Shown: in pieces, positions 1 through 9,872 of the stretch
Position numbering within the stretch: position 1 is the first letter of the stretch
Layout: every line of letters begins with the position of its first letter
NCBI RefSeq assembly: GCF_013343235.1
Contig: NZ_CP040094.1
Span: forward strand, 7,497,001 to 7,561,000
Direction: 5' to 3'
Length of the DNA: 64,000 bases
Source: Nostoc sp. TCL240-02
Lineage (GTDB): Bacteria > Cyanobacteriota > Cyanobacteriia > Cyanobacteriales > Nostocaceae
Notes under the pieces: model-generated
The model's database searches: none
The model's input: the letters and a program-made list of their open reading frames with translations, nothing else
Told to the model about the DNA's origin: nothing
Made by a program: the position numbers and the translations under genes

Positions 1-1
1 T

Positions 2-415
2 AAAATCATTGATTTTCCTAAAATTGTTGATCCACGTGGCAACTTGACTTTTATCGAAGGTGGCAGGCATATACCCTTTGAAATTCAGCGAGTTTATTAT
101 TTATATGATGTTCCTGGAGGTGCAGAACGCGGTGGCCATGCACATAAAGAGTTACAGCAACTGATTATTGCTATGTCAGGTAGCTTCGATATAGTTTTAA
201 ATGATGGTTATGAGCAAAAACGCTACCATCTGAATCGCTCCTATTATGGACTCTACATCTGTCCGATGATCTGGAGAGAAATTGATAATTTCTCCTCCGG
301 TTCTGTCTGTATGGTTTTGGCTTCTACTTTTTATGACGAAGCTGACTATTACAGAAATTACCATGAATTTATAGCAAATGTACGATTAGAAAGTGATGAA
401 AGTACTATTTATTGA
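2..415 (+). CDS. FdtA/QdtA-like sugar-nucleotide 3,4-oxoisomerase (cupin), 5' end cut off
   Basis: This is the C-terminal part of a WxcM/FdtA-type cupin. Known members isomerise dTDP-4-oxo-6-deoxyglucose to the 3-oxo sugar used for amino-deoxyhexoses in surface glycans. The conserved stretch RVYYLYDVPGG followed by RGGHAHKELQQ, with the family histidines, is clear. A TTG at 44 could be read as a start, but the frame stays open to base 2 and encodes a normal family N-terminus (IIDFPKIVDPRGNLTFIEGG), so the true start lies left of the window. It opens a polysaccharide cluster. The exact sugar product cannot be told from sequence. Confidence 0.8.
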   Translation, partial: KIIDFPKIVDPRGNLTFIEGGRHIPFEIQRVYYLYDVPGGAERGGHAHKELQQLIIAMSGSFDIVLNDGYEQKRYHLNRSYYGLYICPMIWREIDNFSSGSVCMVLASTFYDEADYYRNYHEFIANVRLESDESTIY

Positions 416-534
416 TTTACAAGCTTGCGATCTCAAACTTAAAAATAAAGACTCAGATTTCCCATATAAAATTCGTTATCTAAAAAATTAATCAATTCAA
501 GCATTAATAACAACTTTAGTATAAGGATTTGTAA

Positions 535-3500
535 ATGAAACTAAATTCACCTTTAATAAGTGTAGTTATGACTACTTATAACCATGAAAAATATATTGCT
601 GAGGCTATTCAAAGTGTTCTAGATCAGACTTTTACAGATTTTGAGTTGATAGTTATCAATGATGGCTCGACTGATAGAAATGATGAAGTTATTAGAAGCT
701 TTCAAGATAGTCGGATTGTTTATATTAATCAAGAAAATCAAGGTACGAGTACTGCTCTAAATGTAGGAATTATAGCAGCTAGAGGTAAGTATATTGCTTT
801 AATGTCTGGGGATGATGTCTGTTATCCACAACGGTTAGAAAAACAATATCAATATTTATATCCAAAAATTAATCAAATAATTTTTTCGTCTGTTGATTTC
901 ATAGATGATGACAGTCATCCAGTTACTGGAAAGCATTTCGCCAGAAATTATTTTAATAATAGTAACAAAACTAGTGCAGAAATTCTCAACTATTTCTTTA
1001 TGCAAGGTAACTATTTATGTGCTGTTACCGCTTTTTTAGAAAAAAAGATGTTATTGGAAGCTGGGTTATTCAACTTGGCATCAATTCAACTACAAGATTT
1101 TGATATGTGGATAAAACTGGTTAAAAAATATGATATCTTCATCATGGAAGATAAGTTAGTCAAGTACAGAATCCGCAAAAATGAGGATAATTTAAGTCAC
1201 CCAAATAATTCGGTTCGCTCTCTTTTTGAACAATATCAAATATATAGAAATATTTTTGATGATCTTGATATCGATCTATTTAAACAAGCTTTTAAAAAAA
1301 ATATAAGAAAAAGTAATTTTCAAGAAGGCGCAGAGTATGAATTAGAAAAAGCATTTTTATATTTAAGTCATAGTTTGTCTTTAATCCAAAGCATTGCATA
1401 TGAAAAGCTTTCTACTCTTTTGCAAAATAAAGATATCTTATCTATTGCGAAGACTGAGTACAGTTTTAGCTTACCGGATCTGTATAAAATGACAAATTCT
1501 ATCGATATATCAAATAGTAGAAAGATACAGCAAATTCAGGCTGAACTGGAACGTTCACAATCGGAATTGCACCAAATTCAGGCTGAACTGGAGCGTTCTC
1601 AATCAGAATTGCACCAAATTCAGGCGGAAGTGGAGCAATTTCGATTGCAACAAACTCAGGGAGAATTGGAGCAGTTGCAATCGAAATTGCAACAAACTCA
1701 GACAGAATTAGAGCAGTTGCAGATGAAAAAATTAGGTTTATTTATCAAAGCTGCATTCGATTCTCCCGTAGAATGGAAGCAAGAAAACAGTAATATTTGT
1801 TTTTCTGGTTGGTGTTTCCATCCGAAGCTCAAGGTAACTAAATTAACACTATCTTGCGGTAAAATTGTCGTAGATTGTAACTACGGTTATCTTCGTAAAG
1901 ACGTAGGACAAACTTATCCACAATCTCCTAATAGCATAAATAGTGGATTTGTTGTCACTATTGATGTGCCACCTGGAAGCTGGAAAATTGCTTTGAATGC
2001 TTACTTAGAGTCAGGTGAGATAGTAACCTTTCCTGCATCTGAGGTGTTGGTTGTTTACCGCTTTAAGTTTTTGCAAAATTGGAAACTTAGATTTCAGAAA
2101 TTAATCAAATTTGCCAAGCTGATCGTTAAGCGAATAATAGAAAGACGTGAACGACTTGGCCGCTTTCCCACTGTGGGAGAGTTACCTTTATTAGCAAGGC
2201 GGGTGATCAACCTTTACAGACAACAAAAAAATTTATATCCAGATTTAACAACACTTCCTCCTGGTTTCCTAATTCCTCAACCCCTTGATGTTTATGACGC
2301 GTGGTTAGAAGTGAACGAATTAAATGAGCGATCGCTCTCTCATCTAACCTACCGTTTAAAGGCAGCCAAAACCAGCCTCCCAAAGATTTCTGTAGTGATG
2401 CCTGTTTTCAATCCCCAAATTCCATTTCTGGAATCAGCTATTGCCAGCGTCATCAATCAGGTTTATGAAAACTGGGAGCTTTGTATTGCTGACGATCGCA
2501 GTACCGATCCAGCAGTACATTTAACATTAAAGCGATGGGCTGCCAGTGATGGGCGTATCCGCGTAGTTTTTCGAGAAGAAAACGGCAACATTAGTGCTGC
2601 AACTAACAGCGCTGCTAGCCTAGCCAATGCTGATTATTTAGTGTTTTTGGATCATGATGACGAGCTAACCCCTGATGCTCTTGGGGAAGTGGCTTTATAT
2701 TTAGCAGAGCATCCAGAAACCGACTTTCTTTACTCAGATGATGACAAGATAAATACTAACGGCTGTCGCTTTGCACCACAGTTTAAACCGGATTGGTCGC
2801 CAGAGCTGCTGCTTTCCTATATGTACCTCAGTCATTTATGCGTAGTTAAACGCAGTATTTTCCAGCAAGTTGGGGGGTTACGGGTTGGATTTGAAGGGTC
2901 GCAAGATTATGATTTTGCCTTGAGAGCTACAGAAATTTCTCATCATATTGGGCATCTTCCCTTAGTGTTGTATCACTGGCGAGCAGTTCCAGGTTCAACA
3001 GCAACATCCGGTTCTGCCAAACCAGCTAGCTTTACATCTGGGCAAAAAGCTCTGCAAGAAGCACTAGAACGTCGCAACATTTCGGGAACTGTGTATCATC
3101 CAGATTGGGCTGCAAAAGCAGGGTGTGGAATCTTTGAATACCAATTTCCCGATCAAGGACCAAGTGTAACAATTATTATTCCTACAAAAAATCAGTTGAC
3201 TTTGCTCCAAGCATGTTTGAATTCTTTGAAAAAGACGACATATAAGAATTATCAAGTTGTCGTCATTGATAATGAAAGCGATGACTCAAAAACACTAGCT
3301 TATTTAGACCAAATCCCTCATCAAGTTTTGCGGATTGGAAATGGTGGTGGTGGGTTTAATTTTGCTGCTATTAATAATCGTGCTGCTGAAGAAGTTGATA
3401 GTGATTATATTCTATTTTTGAATAATGACACTGAAGTGATATCTCCCCATTGGCTAAGTCAAATGATGGGCTTCGCTTCATTTGAAGGGGTAGGATCTGT

Positions 3501-5157
3501 AGGCGCTCGCTTACTCTATCCTAATCAAACTATTCAACATGCTGGGATTATTCATGGTTTATATCACGGCTTGGCAGGACCAGCGTTTAAAAATGTGCCT
3601 AGCTGGGATTCTGGTTATCTTTCCTATGCAAAAGTTAGCCGTAATTATTCGGCTGTTACGGCTGCGTGTCTACTCACTCCCCGCCAGTTATTTTTAGAAT
3701 TAGGTGGGTTTGATGAGAAGCAGTTTGCAGTCGCTTATAACGATGTGGACTATTGTTATAGATTATTAGAAAAGGGATACCGTTCCGTCTATTGTTCTAC
3801 TGCCGAGTTACTTCATAAAGAAGGTGCTTCTAGAGGTTTTAGGGATAATCCTAGAGAACCAGCTGCGTTTAAACGTAAATACAATGGCAAAATTGATCCT
3901 TGGTATAGCCCTCACTTGTCTTTAAATAATGAGGAGTTCAAAATTCAGCCTCGGAGAATTGTACTTGGCTCATTAAAGCCAATTAAGGCTCTAGTATTTA
4001 CTCATAATTTAAATTGGGAAGGTGCCCCTTACAGTCAGTATGAAGTAACAGTCAAATTGAAACAAATGGGTGTGATTGATCCCATAATTTATTCGCCTCA
4101 AAATGGGCCATTGAAGACAGATTATGAAAAACAAGGAATTCCTGTATACGTCAAAGAACATCCACTTAAGGATGTAGTCACAAATATCGATTATAACCAA
4201 ACAATCTCTATATTAGCAGCATTTATTGAAGAACTGAAAGGAGAGATAATTTATGCTAATACGTTGCAGACTTTTTACGCGATCGCAGCTGCTAATAATT
4301 TAGGTATACCCTCAATTTGGAACGTGCGAGAAAGTGAACCTTGGCAAAGTTACTTCAATAATTTTGGGCATGAAATTGCGGCTCGTGCTTTAGAATGCTT
4401 TCGCTTTCCTTACCGGGTAGTTTTTGTAGCTGATGCCACCAAAGAAAGATACTTATCTTTAAATAGTCATCACAATTTTACTGTAATTCACAATGGTTTA
4501 AATTTAGAAAGGCTAGAAGAGAAAAGCAAAAGTTGGACAAGAGACAAAGCCAGAAAATTACTGAATGTTAGTGAAGATGAAGTTGTCTTCCTCTTGCTAG
4601 GAACTGTTTGTGAACGCAAGGGACAACACGATCTAGCATTAGCATTAGCACAACTACCTCAGGAATGGCATGGTAAAGTCAGGGTTTTTATTGTAGGCGA
4701 TCGCCCCAGTAGTTACAGTACTGAGTTAAAAAATCTTGTCACCCAACTCCCAGAGGCTATCAAGCAAAAAGTGAGCATGATACCAGAAACACCTGATATT
4801 GCCCAATATTACCAAGCCGCAGATATTTTTATCCTTACCTCTCGAATTGAAAGCTTTCCACGAGTCATTTTAGAGGCAATGGCTTATGGACTACCAATTA
4901 TCACCACACCTGTATTTGGAGTTCAAGAGCAGGTACAACCAGGAAATAACGCCATTTTTTATGAGCCAGGTAACTTAGAACAGTTAGCTGAAGCCATTTT
5001 ACGTTTATTACAAGATGAAAAGATGCGATCGCGCTTCGCAGATAATTCTCATCATGTATTAGGTTGTTTAAATAACTTTGAGGATATGGTGCAGAATTAT
5101 GCCGAAATTTTTGAAGAAGCTTATTTTACAAGTAATAAGTTTACTCTCAAAGGTTAA
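535..5157 (+). CDS. Giant multi-domain glycosyltransferase (GT2 - coiled coil - GT2 - GT2 - GT4)
   Basis: The 1,540-residue protein is a string of glycosyltransferase modules. A GT2 domain spans about residues 5-330 (SVVMTTYNHEKYIAEAI, SGDD near 90). A coiled coil at about 330-400 is made of 14-residue repeats (QIQAELERSQSELH). A beta-rich segment follows at about 410-520 (GWCFHP). A second GT2 starts near 615 (FLDHDDELTPDA near 705), a third near 877 (FLNNDTEV near 962), and a GT4 fold covers about 1150-1530 with ESFPRVILEAMAYGLP near 1440. No membrane segment is evident, so it is probably cytoplasmic and builds several linkages of one glycan. Such fusions occur in cyanobacterial and rhamnan-type polysaccharide loci. 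Sugar specificities are unknown. Confidence 0.9.
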   Translation: MKLNSPLISVVMTTYNHEKYIAEAIQSVLDQTFTDFELIVINDGSTDRNDEVIRSFQDSRIVYINQENQGTSTALNVGIIAARGKYIALMSGDDVCYPQRLEKQYQYLYPKINQIIFSSVDFIDDDSHPVTGKHFARNYFNNSNKTSAEILNYFFMQGNYLCAVTAFLEKKMLLEAGLFNLASIQLQDFDMWIKLVKKYDIFIMEDKLVKYRIRKNEDNLSHPNNSVRSLFEQYQIYRNIFDDLDIDLFKQAFKKNIRKSNFQEGAEYELEKAFLYLSHSLSLIQSIAYEKLSTLLQNKDILSIAKTEYSFSLPDLYKMTNSIDISNSRKIQQIQAELERSQSELHQIQAELERSQSELHQIQAEVEQFRLQQTQGELEQLQSKLQQTQTELEQLQMKKLGLFIKAAFDSPVEWKQENSNICFSGWCFHPKLKVTKLTLSCGKIVVDCNYGYLRKDVGQTYPQSPNSINSGFVVTIDVPPGSWKIALNAYLESGEIVTFPASEVLVVYRFKFLQNWKLRFQKLIKFAKLIVKRIIERRERLGRFPTVGELPLLARRVINLYRQQKNLYPDLTTLPPGFLIPQPLDVYDAWLEVNELNERSLSHLTYRLKAAKTSLPKISVVMPVFNPQIPFLESAIASVINQVYENWELCIADDRSTDPAVHLTLKRWAASDGRIRVVFREENGNISAATNSAASLANADYLVFLDHDDELTPDALGEVALYLAEHPETDFLYSDDDKINTNGCRFAPQFKPDWSPELLLSYMYLSHLCVVKRSIFQQVGGLRVGFEGSQDYDFALRATEISHHIGHLPLVLYHWRAVPGSTATSGSAKPASFTSGQKALQEALERRNISGTVYHPDWAAKAGCGIFEYQFPDQGPSVTIIIPTKNQLTLLQACLNSLKKTTYKNYQVVVIDNESDDSKTLAYLDQIPHQVLRIGNGGGGFNFAAINNRAAEEVDSDYILFLNNDTEVISPHWLSQMMGFASFEGVGSVGARLLYPNQTIQHAGIIHGLYHGLAGPAFKNVPSWDSGYLSYAKVSRNYSAVTAACLLTPRQLFLELGGFDEKQFAVAYNDVDYCYRLLEKGYRSVYCSTAELLHKEGASRGFRDNPREPAAFKRKYNGKIDPWYSPHLSLNNEEFKIQPRRIVLGSLKPIKALVFTHNLNWEGAPYSQYEVTVKLKQMGVIDPIIYSPQNGPLKTDYEKQGIPVYVKEHPLKDVVTNIDYNQTISILAAFIEELKGEIIYANTLQTFYAIAAANNLGIPSIWNVRESEPWQSYFNNFGHEIAARALECFRFPYRVVFVADATKERYLSLNSHHNFTVIHNGLNLERLEEKSKSWTRDKARKLLNVSEDEVVFLLLGTVCERKGQHDLALALAQLPQEWHGKVRVFIVGDRPSSYSTELKNLVTQLPEAIKQKVSMIPETPDIAQYYQAADIFILTSRIESFPRVILEAMAYGLPIITTPVFGVQEQVQPGNNAIFYEPGNLEQLAEAILRLLQDEKMRSRFADNSHHVLGCLNNFEDMVQNYAEIFEEAYFTSNKFTLKG

Positions 5158-5227
5158 AAATCTACAGCACAGACAAAGTGAACTGAATCATAACTTGGAA
5201 AAAAATATACAATATTCGAGTGGATTG

Positions 5228-6154
5228 ATGCTAGAAAAATCAGTAACTAATAATCAAGATCAAGATCAAGCTCAAAATTATTGGGAAACAAATCCTAATG
5301 CTGCTTATTCTAGCAGTCAATGGACTTCAAACCCAATTATTGCAGAAATAGTTTACCAACGGATGTCTGGAGGCCAGTCAAAAAAACACTGGCTCACTTG
5401 GCTAATTGAAGATTATTTTGCTGGACAAAAATTTGAAAGCCTGCTATCTCCAGGCTGTGGAATTGGTGACCACGAGGTGATTGTTGCCAAATCCGGTATC
5501 GTCAAAACAATTGATGCTTTTGACTTTTCACAAGCTTCTCTAGAAATTGCTAGACAAAATGCTTCAAATGCTGGAGCTACAATAAATTTTTACCAAGATG
5601 ATCTAAACGCATTTACTGTGATAGATGAAAAAAAATATGATTTAGTGCTATGCTCTGGGTCGCTGCATCATGTTAAAGAATTGGAAAGATTTTTAGCAAT
5701 TATTCAGAAATGCCTTAAGTCAAACGGTTATTTTATCATTAACGAATACGTTGGTGACTGTTACAATATTTATAATAAACAACAAATAAAAATAATTAAT
5801 CGTCTATATAAGTGTTTTCCTGATGTATTAAGAGCAGGTGCTAGAGGAGAATTTCAAAATCACACCATTGAGCAGGCGATCGCTACTGATCCATCCGAAT
5901 GTGTACGTTCCAAGTTGATTCTCCCTTTCCTGGAAAACTACTTTGACATGGAAGTTTATCATCCTTTTGGAGGTGGATTACTCCACCCCCTTTATCCTTT
6001 GCTAGATCACAACCAGTTTTTAGATGACAAAAATCCCGCAGCCTTAACTATTCTTAAATTGTTGTTGGAATTTGAGGCAATACTAATGGAGATGCCAGGT
6101 GGACTGGAAACTGACTTCTGCTTGTCTATATTGAGGCATAAGAAATCTGGGTAA
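5228..6154 (+). CDS. Class I SAM-dependent methyltransferase
   Basis: A Rossmann-fold methyltransferase. The SAM-binding glycine motif LLSPGCGIGD lies near residue 74, the acidic FDFSQASLEIA about 25 residues later, and the motif-IV-like LVLCSGSLHHV follows. The reading frame is open back to 5078, but that start would overlap the preceding glycosyltransferase by 80 bases and add about 50 low-complexity residues. The ATG at 5228 fits the family better; neither start has a strong ribosome site. Its position in the cluster suggests methylation of a sugar or of a glycan end (inference). The C-terminal half is not diagnostic of a substrate. Confidence 0.75.
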   Translation: MLEKSVTNNQDQDQAQNYWETNPNAAYSSSQWTSNPIIAEIVYQRMSGGQSKKHWLTWLIEDYFAGQKFESLLSPGCGIGDHEVIVAKSGIVKTIDAFDFSQASLEIARQNASNAGATINFYQDDLNAFTVIDEKKYDLVLCSGSLHHVKELERFLAIIQKCLKSNGYFIINEYVGDCYNIYNKQQIKIINRLYKCFPDVLRAGARGEFQNHTIEQAIATDPSECVRSKLILPFLENYFDMEVYHPFGGGLLHPLYPLLDHNQFLDDKNPAALTILKLLLEFEAILMEMPGGLETDFCLSILRHKKSG

Positions 6155-6190
6155 TTTTAAGATAACTTGCCCAAAAAGTTGTCTGTTATT

Positions 6191-6340
6191 AGAGGATGTT
6201 TGAAAAGTCCAGAAGCGTATGTTTGACTAGCCTGGCTACCGAGAAACTGCTACGAGAGAATCGAAGTTTTGGGATTTGAGATCGCGCCCCTGAGTCGCAC
6301 TTGAGGCTCAAGTCAACCCTTTTTTTTCAAACAACCTCTT
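6191..6340. repeat. MITE-like element with 16-bp terminal inverted repeats
   Basis: In the 450-base gap before the asparagine synthetase gene, AGAGGATGTTTGAAAA at 6191 is mirrored, with one mismatch, by TTTTCAAACAACCTCT ending at 6339. About 118 bases lie between the arms and hold no reading frame. A trinucleotide TTA abuts both outer edges if the ends are taken as GAGG...CCTC, matching the TNA target duplication known for some IS5-family groups. I read it as a non-autonomous insertion element. The rest of the gap (6341-6606) is AT-rich and contains a direct repeat of TTATTTGTAGTTAGAATCTC around 6488 and 6512. Confidence 0.55.
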
Positions 6341-6606
6341 AAATTAAGACAATATTAATGAAGTAATTTATCAATTACTTAGTCAAAATACACAGTGCAT
6401 CTAAATAGCTTGGAAGCCAAATTTTTTATTTTTTATATTCGCTGGCTGCCTTATTAAAATTATTTGTAGATATAGTGTATGCGTAATTTATTTGTAGTTA
6501 GAATCTCTATATTTATTTGTAGTTAGAATCTCTATATGAATAGTGTAATTAGTATAAATCTGACTGAATGTTAAAAGATAAAAATTAATTTAAGGAAAAA
6601 TATTTT

Positions 6607-8454
6607 GTGTGTGGAATAGTTGGGTTAATTGACAGATCCTTTAATATAATTCCCGAAGCCATCATAGAAATGATGCGAGATGTCATGCTTGCACGCGGTC
6701 CAGATGGATCTGGAAACTTTATTGAAGGCTCTGTGGCGATGGGAATGCGTCGCCTTGCAGTTATTGATTTAGAACACGGCTGGCAACCCCTGACAAGTCA
6801 AAACGGACAAATTATTGCTTTTCAAAATGGTGAGATTTATAACTACCAAAAGTTAAAAAAAGAACTAGAACAGCAAGATTTTGTCTTTAAAACTAATAGT
6901 GACACAGAAGTTTTAGCTCATGGTTTTGTCCAGTGGGGGATTGAGGGACTGCTAGAAAAAATCGACGGGATGTATGCGATCGCCATTTTTGATCGTAGAA
7001 CTCGTGAACTGCATCTTGCGAGAGATCGCTTTGGAGAAAAGCCACTTTTTTATTGCTACGGCGAAGGGCGTTTTGCTTATAGCTCAAATATGTTAGCTTT
7101 GGCAGCATTGTCGTGGGTTAATAACGAGATAGATACTGTGGGCTTAGATCGCTACCTAGCACTACATTTTGTCCCTGGCGATCGCACGATTCTCAAAGAT
7201 ATTAAGCGAGTATTACCTGGTGAAAGGCTTTGCATTCCGGTAGACAATCCTGTACCACAAAGATTTCGCTACTATCAAATTCCAATTGATAAACAACGCC
7301 GCGTATCTGATGAGGAATTAGCTAAACAGCTAGAAGAGGCTGTCGTGTCAAGATTAATCGCTGATGTGCCTGTAGGTGTTTTTCTTTCAGGAGGACTTGA
7401 CAGTTCAATTGTGGCAGCGATCGCCGCTCGGCACAATCCACAAATAGATACTTTTTCTATGGGATTTTGCTCAAAAGACCATGATGAAAGCATTTATGCT
7501 CAACAAGTATCTCAAGCCATTGGTAGTAATCATCATCATTTTATGTTTGATGACAACAGTTTTGCCCAATTGCTACCTGTGGTAGCTGCTACTTTGGATG
7601 AGCCAATTGGGGATCAAGCCATGCTACCACTTTACTGGCTGTGCAAAGAGGCAAAGCAACACGTCACTGTGGTGCTATCTGGAGAAGGTGCAGATGAAAT
7701 ATTTGGGGGATACAGTTACTATAATCGTTTTGCCTCGAAAAAAAGTTGGAAAAACAGCCTTAAGGAATTATTGGGGCGATCGCCTGATACATCAGAATCA
7801 TATCAAAGTTTAGTGCGTAACCCTTTACCAATCACACCTTCTGGGTTTCCATTGTTGTCAGATGCAGCACAGCGCGAACAACTTATGGGGCGATCGCATC
7901 CCGAAATGGATGAGTGGGAAAGTGACTTGCTTTCTTGGCTAGACTCTGCTGTAAACCCTTTGCAAAGAGCCAGTAGTGCAGATATGGCAACTTGGCTACC
8001 CGATGATTTGCTGGTGAAATATGACAGGATGGCAATGGCTCATAGTTTAGAAGGACGTGCCCCATTTTTGCAGCCACAACTAGTTGAAATCGGACTAAAT
8101 CTACAAGAGCGTGAGAGAATGTCCAATGAAATAAGTAAAATCGCTCTGCGTCGTGTGGCTGGGCGTTGGTTACCCAAGGAAATTATGCAGCGCCGTAAGC
8201 AAGGGTTTGTACTACCTATGGGAAATTGGTTAAAACAGTGGTTTGAGACTCATGGTGGAGTCGATAATTATTTTGCGGGAATACACTTTCCAGGATTAGA
8301 TATCAACAAAATATGTCAAATGGTAAAGGTCGATCTTCAGCAAGGTATTATTCGAGAACGCTTTATTTTTGCTTTGATACTTCTAATTGAATGGTATAGA
8401 AAATTTGAGTTAAAATTATCACTTTTGCGTGATGATTACATCATACGCCCTTAA
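6607..8454 (+). CDS. asnB: Asparagine synthetase (glutamine-hydrolysing)
   Basis: The enzyme makes asparagine from aspartate, ATP and glutamine-derived ammonia. The protein starts at a GTG with MCGIVG, which puts the Ntn-type catalytic cysteine at position 2. The glutaminase domain covers roughly residues 1-190. The ATP-pyrophosphatase loop FLSGGLDSS lies near residue 260, with SGEGADEIFGGY further on. Length (615) is normal for AsnB. Paralogs inside polysaccharide clusters often amidate uronic acids or serve amino-sugar pathways rather than bulk asparagine supply; that possibility is open here because glycosyltransferases flank it. Confidence 0.92.
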   Translation: MCGIVGLIDRSFNIIPEAIIEMMRDVMLARGPDGSGNFIEGSVAMGMRRLAVIDLEHGWQPLTSQNGQIIAFQNGEIYNYQKLKKELEQQDFVFKTNSDTEVLAHGFVQWGIEGLLEKIDGMYAIAIFDRRTRELHLARDRFGEKPLFYCYGEGRFAYSSNMLALAALSWVNNEIDTVGLDRYLALHFVPGDRTILKDIKRVLPGERLCIPVDNPVPQRFRYYQIPIDKQRRVSDEELAKQLEEAVVSRLIADVPVGVFLSGGLDSSIVAAIAARHNPQIDTFSMGFCSKDHDESIYAQQVSQAIGSNHHHFMFDDNSFAQLLPVVAATLDEPIGDQAMLPLYWLCKEAKQHVTVVLSGEGADEIFGGYSYYNRFASKKSWKNSLKELLGRSPDTSESYQSLVRNPLPITPSGFPLLSDAAQREQLMGRSHPEMDEWESDLLSWLDSAVNPLQRASSADMATWLPDDLLVKYDRMAMAHSLEGRAPFLQPQLVEIGLNLQERERMSNEISKIALRRVAGRWLPKEIMQRRKQGFVLPMGNWLKQWFETHGGVDNYFAGIHFPGLDINKICQMVKVDLQQGIIRERFIFALILLIEWYRKFELKLSLLRDDYIIRP

Positions 8455-8843
8455 TAAGAAATTCAGAAATCAGCAACAAATTGAAAACATCGTAGGTAAT
8501 AAGCTGCAATACACCTATACAGATCAGAATCGCTCTGGCGCTCATCTCTAGTATATTTCAGATGTAAGAAAGTTCCGCTCTCACTATCCAATATGGGAAT
8601 ACAAGTATAATCCTTAACAAATATTAAAGGAGAGCTATTATGCTCAAGTATCTAGAAAACAAACTAATCTAAAACTCACAAAATAGTTTTTCCAAAATAC
8701 TAGTTTAGTCAATATCTAGTAAAAATTATTAACCGGAAAATTCCTAATATTATCATTATTAAACAGGAAATATTAACTTACTAACAATAATTTCGCTTTA
8801 AATTACAACATTTCTTTATGTCAAACTTATAAATTTCACTTAA
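8455..8843. other. Intergenic spacer without recognisable gene
   Basis: This spacer of 389 bases is AT-rich. I see no open frame of interest, no tRNA and no strong hairpin. It presumably carries the promoter for the following three-gene glycosyltransferase run, but I cannot point to convincing -35/-10 boxes. Confidence 0.5.
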
Positions 8844-9872
8844 ATGCAGGCTAAAGAAAAAATCGGTATTGTTTTAGCGACCTATAATCCTCAGCTTGAA
8901 TATTTTCAGAAACAGATACAGTCTATTCAAAATCAGACTTGGTGCAATTGGGTCTGTCATATTGTTGATGACTGCTCCCAACCTGAATATCAAAGTGCAA
9001 TGCAAGAAATTGTTGGCAATGATTCACGGTTTATTTTTCATTTTCATAGCGATAATCTTAAACATTACTATAATTTTGAACGGGGTTTGGAATACTGTAT
9101 TCAAGACCACACAGTTACAGCCATAAGCTTCTCTGACCAAGATGATATTTGGCAACCAGAAAAGCTAGAAGTATTGTTAAAAAAGTTACGCGCTGAACAC
9201 GCACTATTGGTTCATTCTGATTTGGAGTTAATAAACAGTGATGACCAAACTATCAATCCTTCTACTTGGGATTTTGAAGGACGTAATCCCGAAAAAGCCA
9301 CGGTAGAATTGTTACTACTTCGTAATGTCGTGACAGGATGCTCTTTGTTATTTTCTAATTCTCTACTTCCTTATATTCTACCCTTTCCCCAACAAGATGA
9401 AATTGGTTGGCATCATGATTGGTGGATAGCATTGGTTGCAATTCAAAAAGGTAAGATTGCTCATATTCGCCAACCATTAGTCCGCTATAGGCTTCATAGT
9501 TGCAATGCAGTAGGAGCAATGCAAAATGCTGGTAATTTTTATACTGAATTTATGCTATGGTTCAGTAAAAAATATAAAATTACAGGTAAAAGCTATATAA
9601 TTCACTCTAAGTTGAGTAAAGTATTTCAGGCTAGATTTTACCACCAATTAGATTCAAGTTGGTATAATCCTTTTGACGATCGGCAATTAGATTTTGGTTG
9701 TGGCATTCTTAAGCTCTGTTACCAAAGTTTAAAAGCTGGATATCATTCTGAAGGCATAGCACTACGAATTTTCATTTTTAAAATTTTATTCGATATTCAA
9801 CGAGTTAAAAATTATATCTTCAAGGTGTTGCCCATATTTAAAATGGCTAAGAGCAATATCACAAAAAAATGA
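8844..9872 (+). CDS. GT2 family glycosyltransferase (rhamnosyltransferase-like)
   Basis: A family 2 glycosyltransferase of 342 residues with the nucleotide-sugar start IGIVLATYNPQLEYF and the metal-binding SDQDDIWQPEKL near residue 95. That SDQDDIW form is common in RfbF-like rhamnosyltransferases and relatives. HDWWIALVA near residue 190 fits the acceptor-side motif. It ends with ATGA overlapping the next glycosyltransferase, so the two are translationally coupled. With rfbACD downstream, rhamnose transfer is a reasonable guess, not a demonstrated one. Confidence 0.88.
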   Translation: MQAKEKIGIVLATYNPQLEYFQKQIQSIQNQTWCNWVCHIVDDCSQPEYQSAMQEIVGNDSRFIFHFHSDNLKHYYNFERGLEYCIQDHTVTAISFSDQDDIWQPEKLEVLLKKLRAEHALLVHSDLELINSDDQTINPSTWDFEGRNPEKATVELLLLRNVVTGCSLLFSNSLLPYILPFPQQDEIGWHHDWWIALVAIQKGKIAHIRQPLVRYRLHSCNAVGAMQNAGNFYTEFMLWFSKKYKITGKSYIIHSKLSKVFQARFYHQLDSSWYNPFDDRQLDFGCGILKLCYQSLKAGYHSEGIALRIFIFKILFDIQRVKNYIFKVLPIFKMAKSNITKK

